6,065 nt of DNA from the NCBI GenBank assembly GCA_003131985.1, contig PKWH01000206.1, positions 293 to 6,357 on the forward strand, written 5' to 3'. The position numbers were made by a program, and so were the translations under genes. A model generated the notes under the pieces. That model was not told the DNA's origin and ran no database searches. It was given only the letters and a program-made list of their open reading frames with translations. Positions within the stretch are counted from its first letter, which is position 1, and each line of letters starts with the position of its first letter. Source of the stretch: Acidobacteriota bacterium. Lineage in GTDB: Bacteria; Acidobacteriota; Terriglobia; Acidiferrales; UBA7541. Below are positions 5,943-6,065 of this stretch, one piece after another.

Positions 5943-6065
5943 CCCAAGGGTTAGTACTAATCACGACACCCGTACCATTGCAGCTTCCGCCCCTAACCCC
6001 CATTCTTTCATGTAGAGGCGGGGCTTTAGCCCCACATATATGGCTACGAATTCCAATGCTCGTCC
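5943..6065. other. region after the HAD gene, no supported gene
   Basis: This stretch holds a loose inverted repeat (GGGTTAG at 5948-5954, CTAACCC at 5993-5999, 38-base loop) and the GGGGC hairpin listed separately. Neither has a T-run, so a classical terminator cannot be claimed. A short minus-strand ORF here was rejected. Confidence 0.5.
6020..6033. repeat. REP-like GC-rich hairpin
   Basis: GGGGC-TTTA-GCCCC forms a perfect 5-bp stem with a 4-base loop just after the operon. ACATATAT follows instead of a T-run. Similar GGGGCTTTAGCCCC units are, from memory, dispersed between genes in some acidobacterial genomes. Only one copy is visible here, so dispersal is not shown. Confidence 0.4.

Noticed and set aside
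5917..6003. 28-codon minus-strand ORF (MGVRGGSCNGTGVV start)
   Set aside because: It has no convincing ribosome site, overlaps the end of the HAD gene and matches no family I recognise.

Overview
The window looks like an ordinary chromosomal segment of a moderate-GC soil-type bacterium. The style of the proteins (a long acyl-CoA dehydrogenase with a conserved N-terminal lead-in, an IspH with a GHQEIVGTSGEAPE-like segment, and an arginase-fold protein beside a HAD phosphatase) suggests Acidobacteriota to me. That is an inference from remembered families; no search was run. No tRNA, rRNA, CRISPR array or intact mobile element is visible.

Layout. At the left edge (1-77, minus) is the 5' end of a VOC-superfamily gene. 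It diverges from a full-length acyl-CoA dehydrogenase gene (290-2086, plus). The 212-bp region between them carries plausible promoters in both directions and a perfect 16-bp palindrome. A 250-bp AT-richer stretch follows (2087-2336) in which I recognise nothing firm, then a small two-helix membrane protein gene (2337-2678, plus). The next apparent gap (2679-2949) is not empty: its minus strand holds the decayed C-terminal half of a short-chain dehydrogenase/reductase (SDR) gene (2632-2931), broken by several frameshifts and stops. Its 3' end lies under the last codons of the membrane-protein gene, and its 5' end lies under the likely ispH promoter.

The right half is a probable three-gene plus-strand operon. 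It runs ispH (last step of the non-mevalonate isoprenoid pathway), an arginase/ureohydrolase-fold protein with replaced metal-ligand residues and a disordered acidic tail, and a HAD-superfamily phosphatase. Gaps are 46 and 49 bp. The last 123 bp hold a REP-like GGGGC-TTTA-GCCCC hairpin and no gene I can support.

How the genes relate. The acyl-CoA dehydrogenase serves fatty-acid beta-oxidation. IspH makes IPP and DMAPP. The arginase-like and HAD proteins have no assigned substrate, and their link to IspH is only positional. The most interesting items are the SDR remnant with its overlaps into two living genes, and the unusual active site of the arginase-like protein. I found no convincing new multi-gene system.
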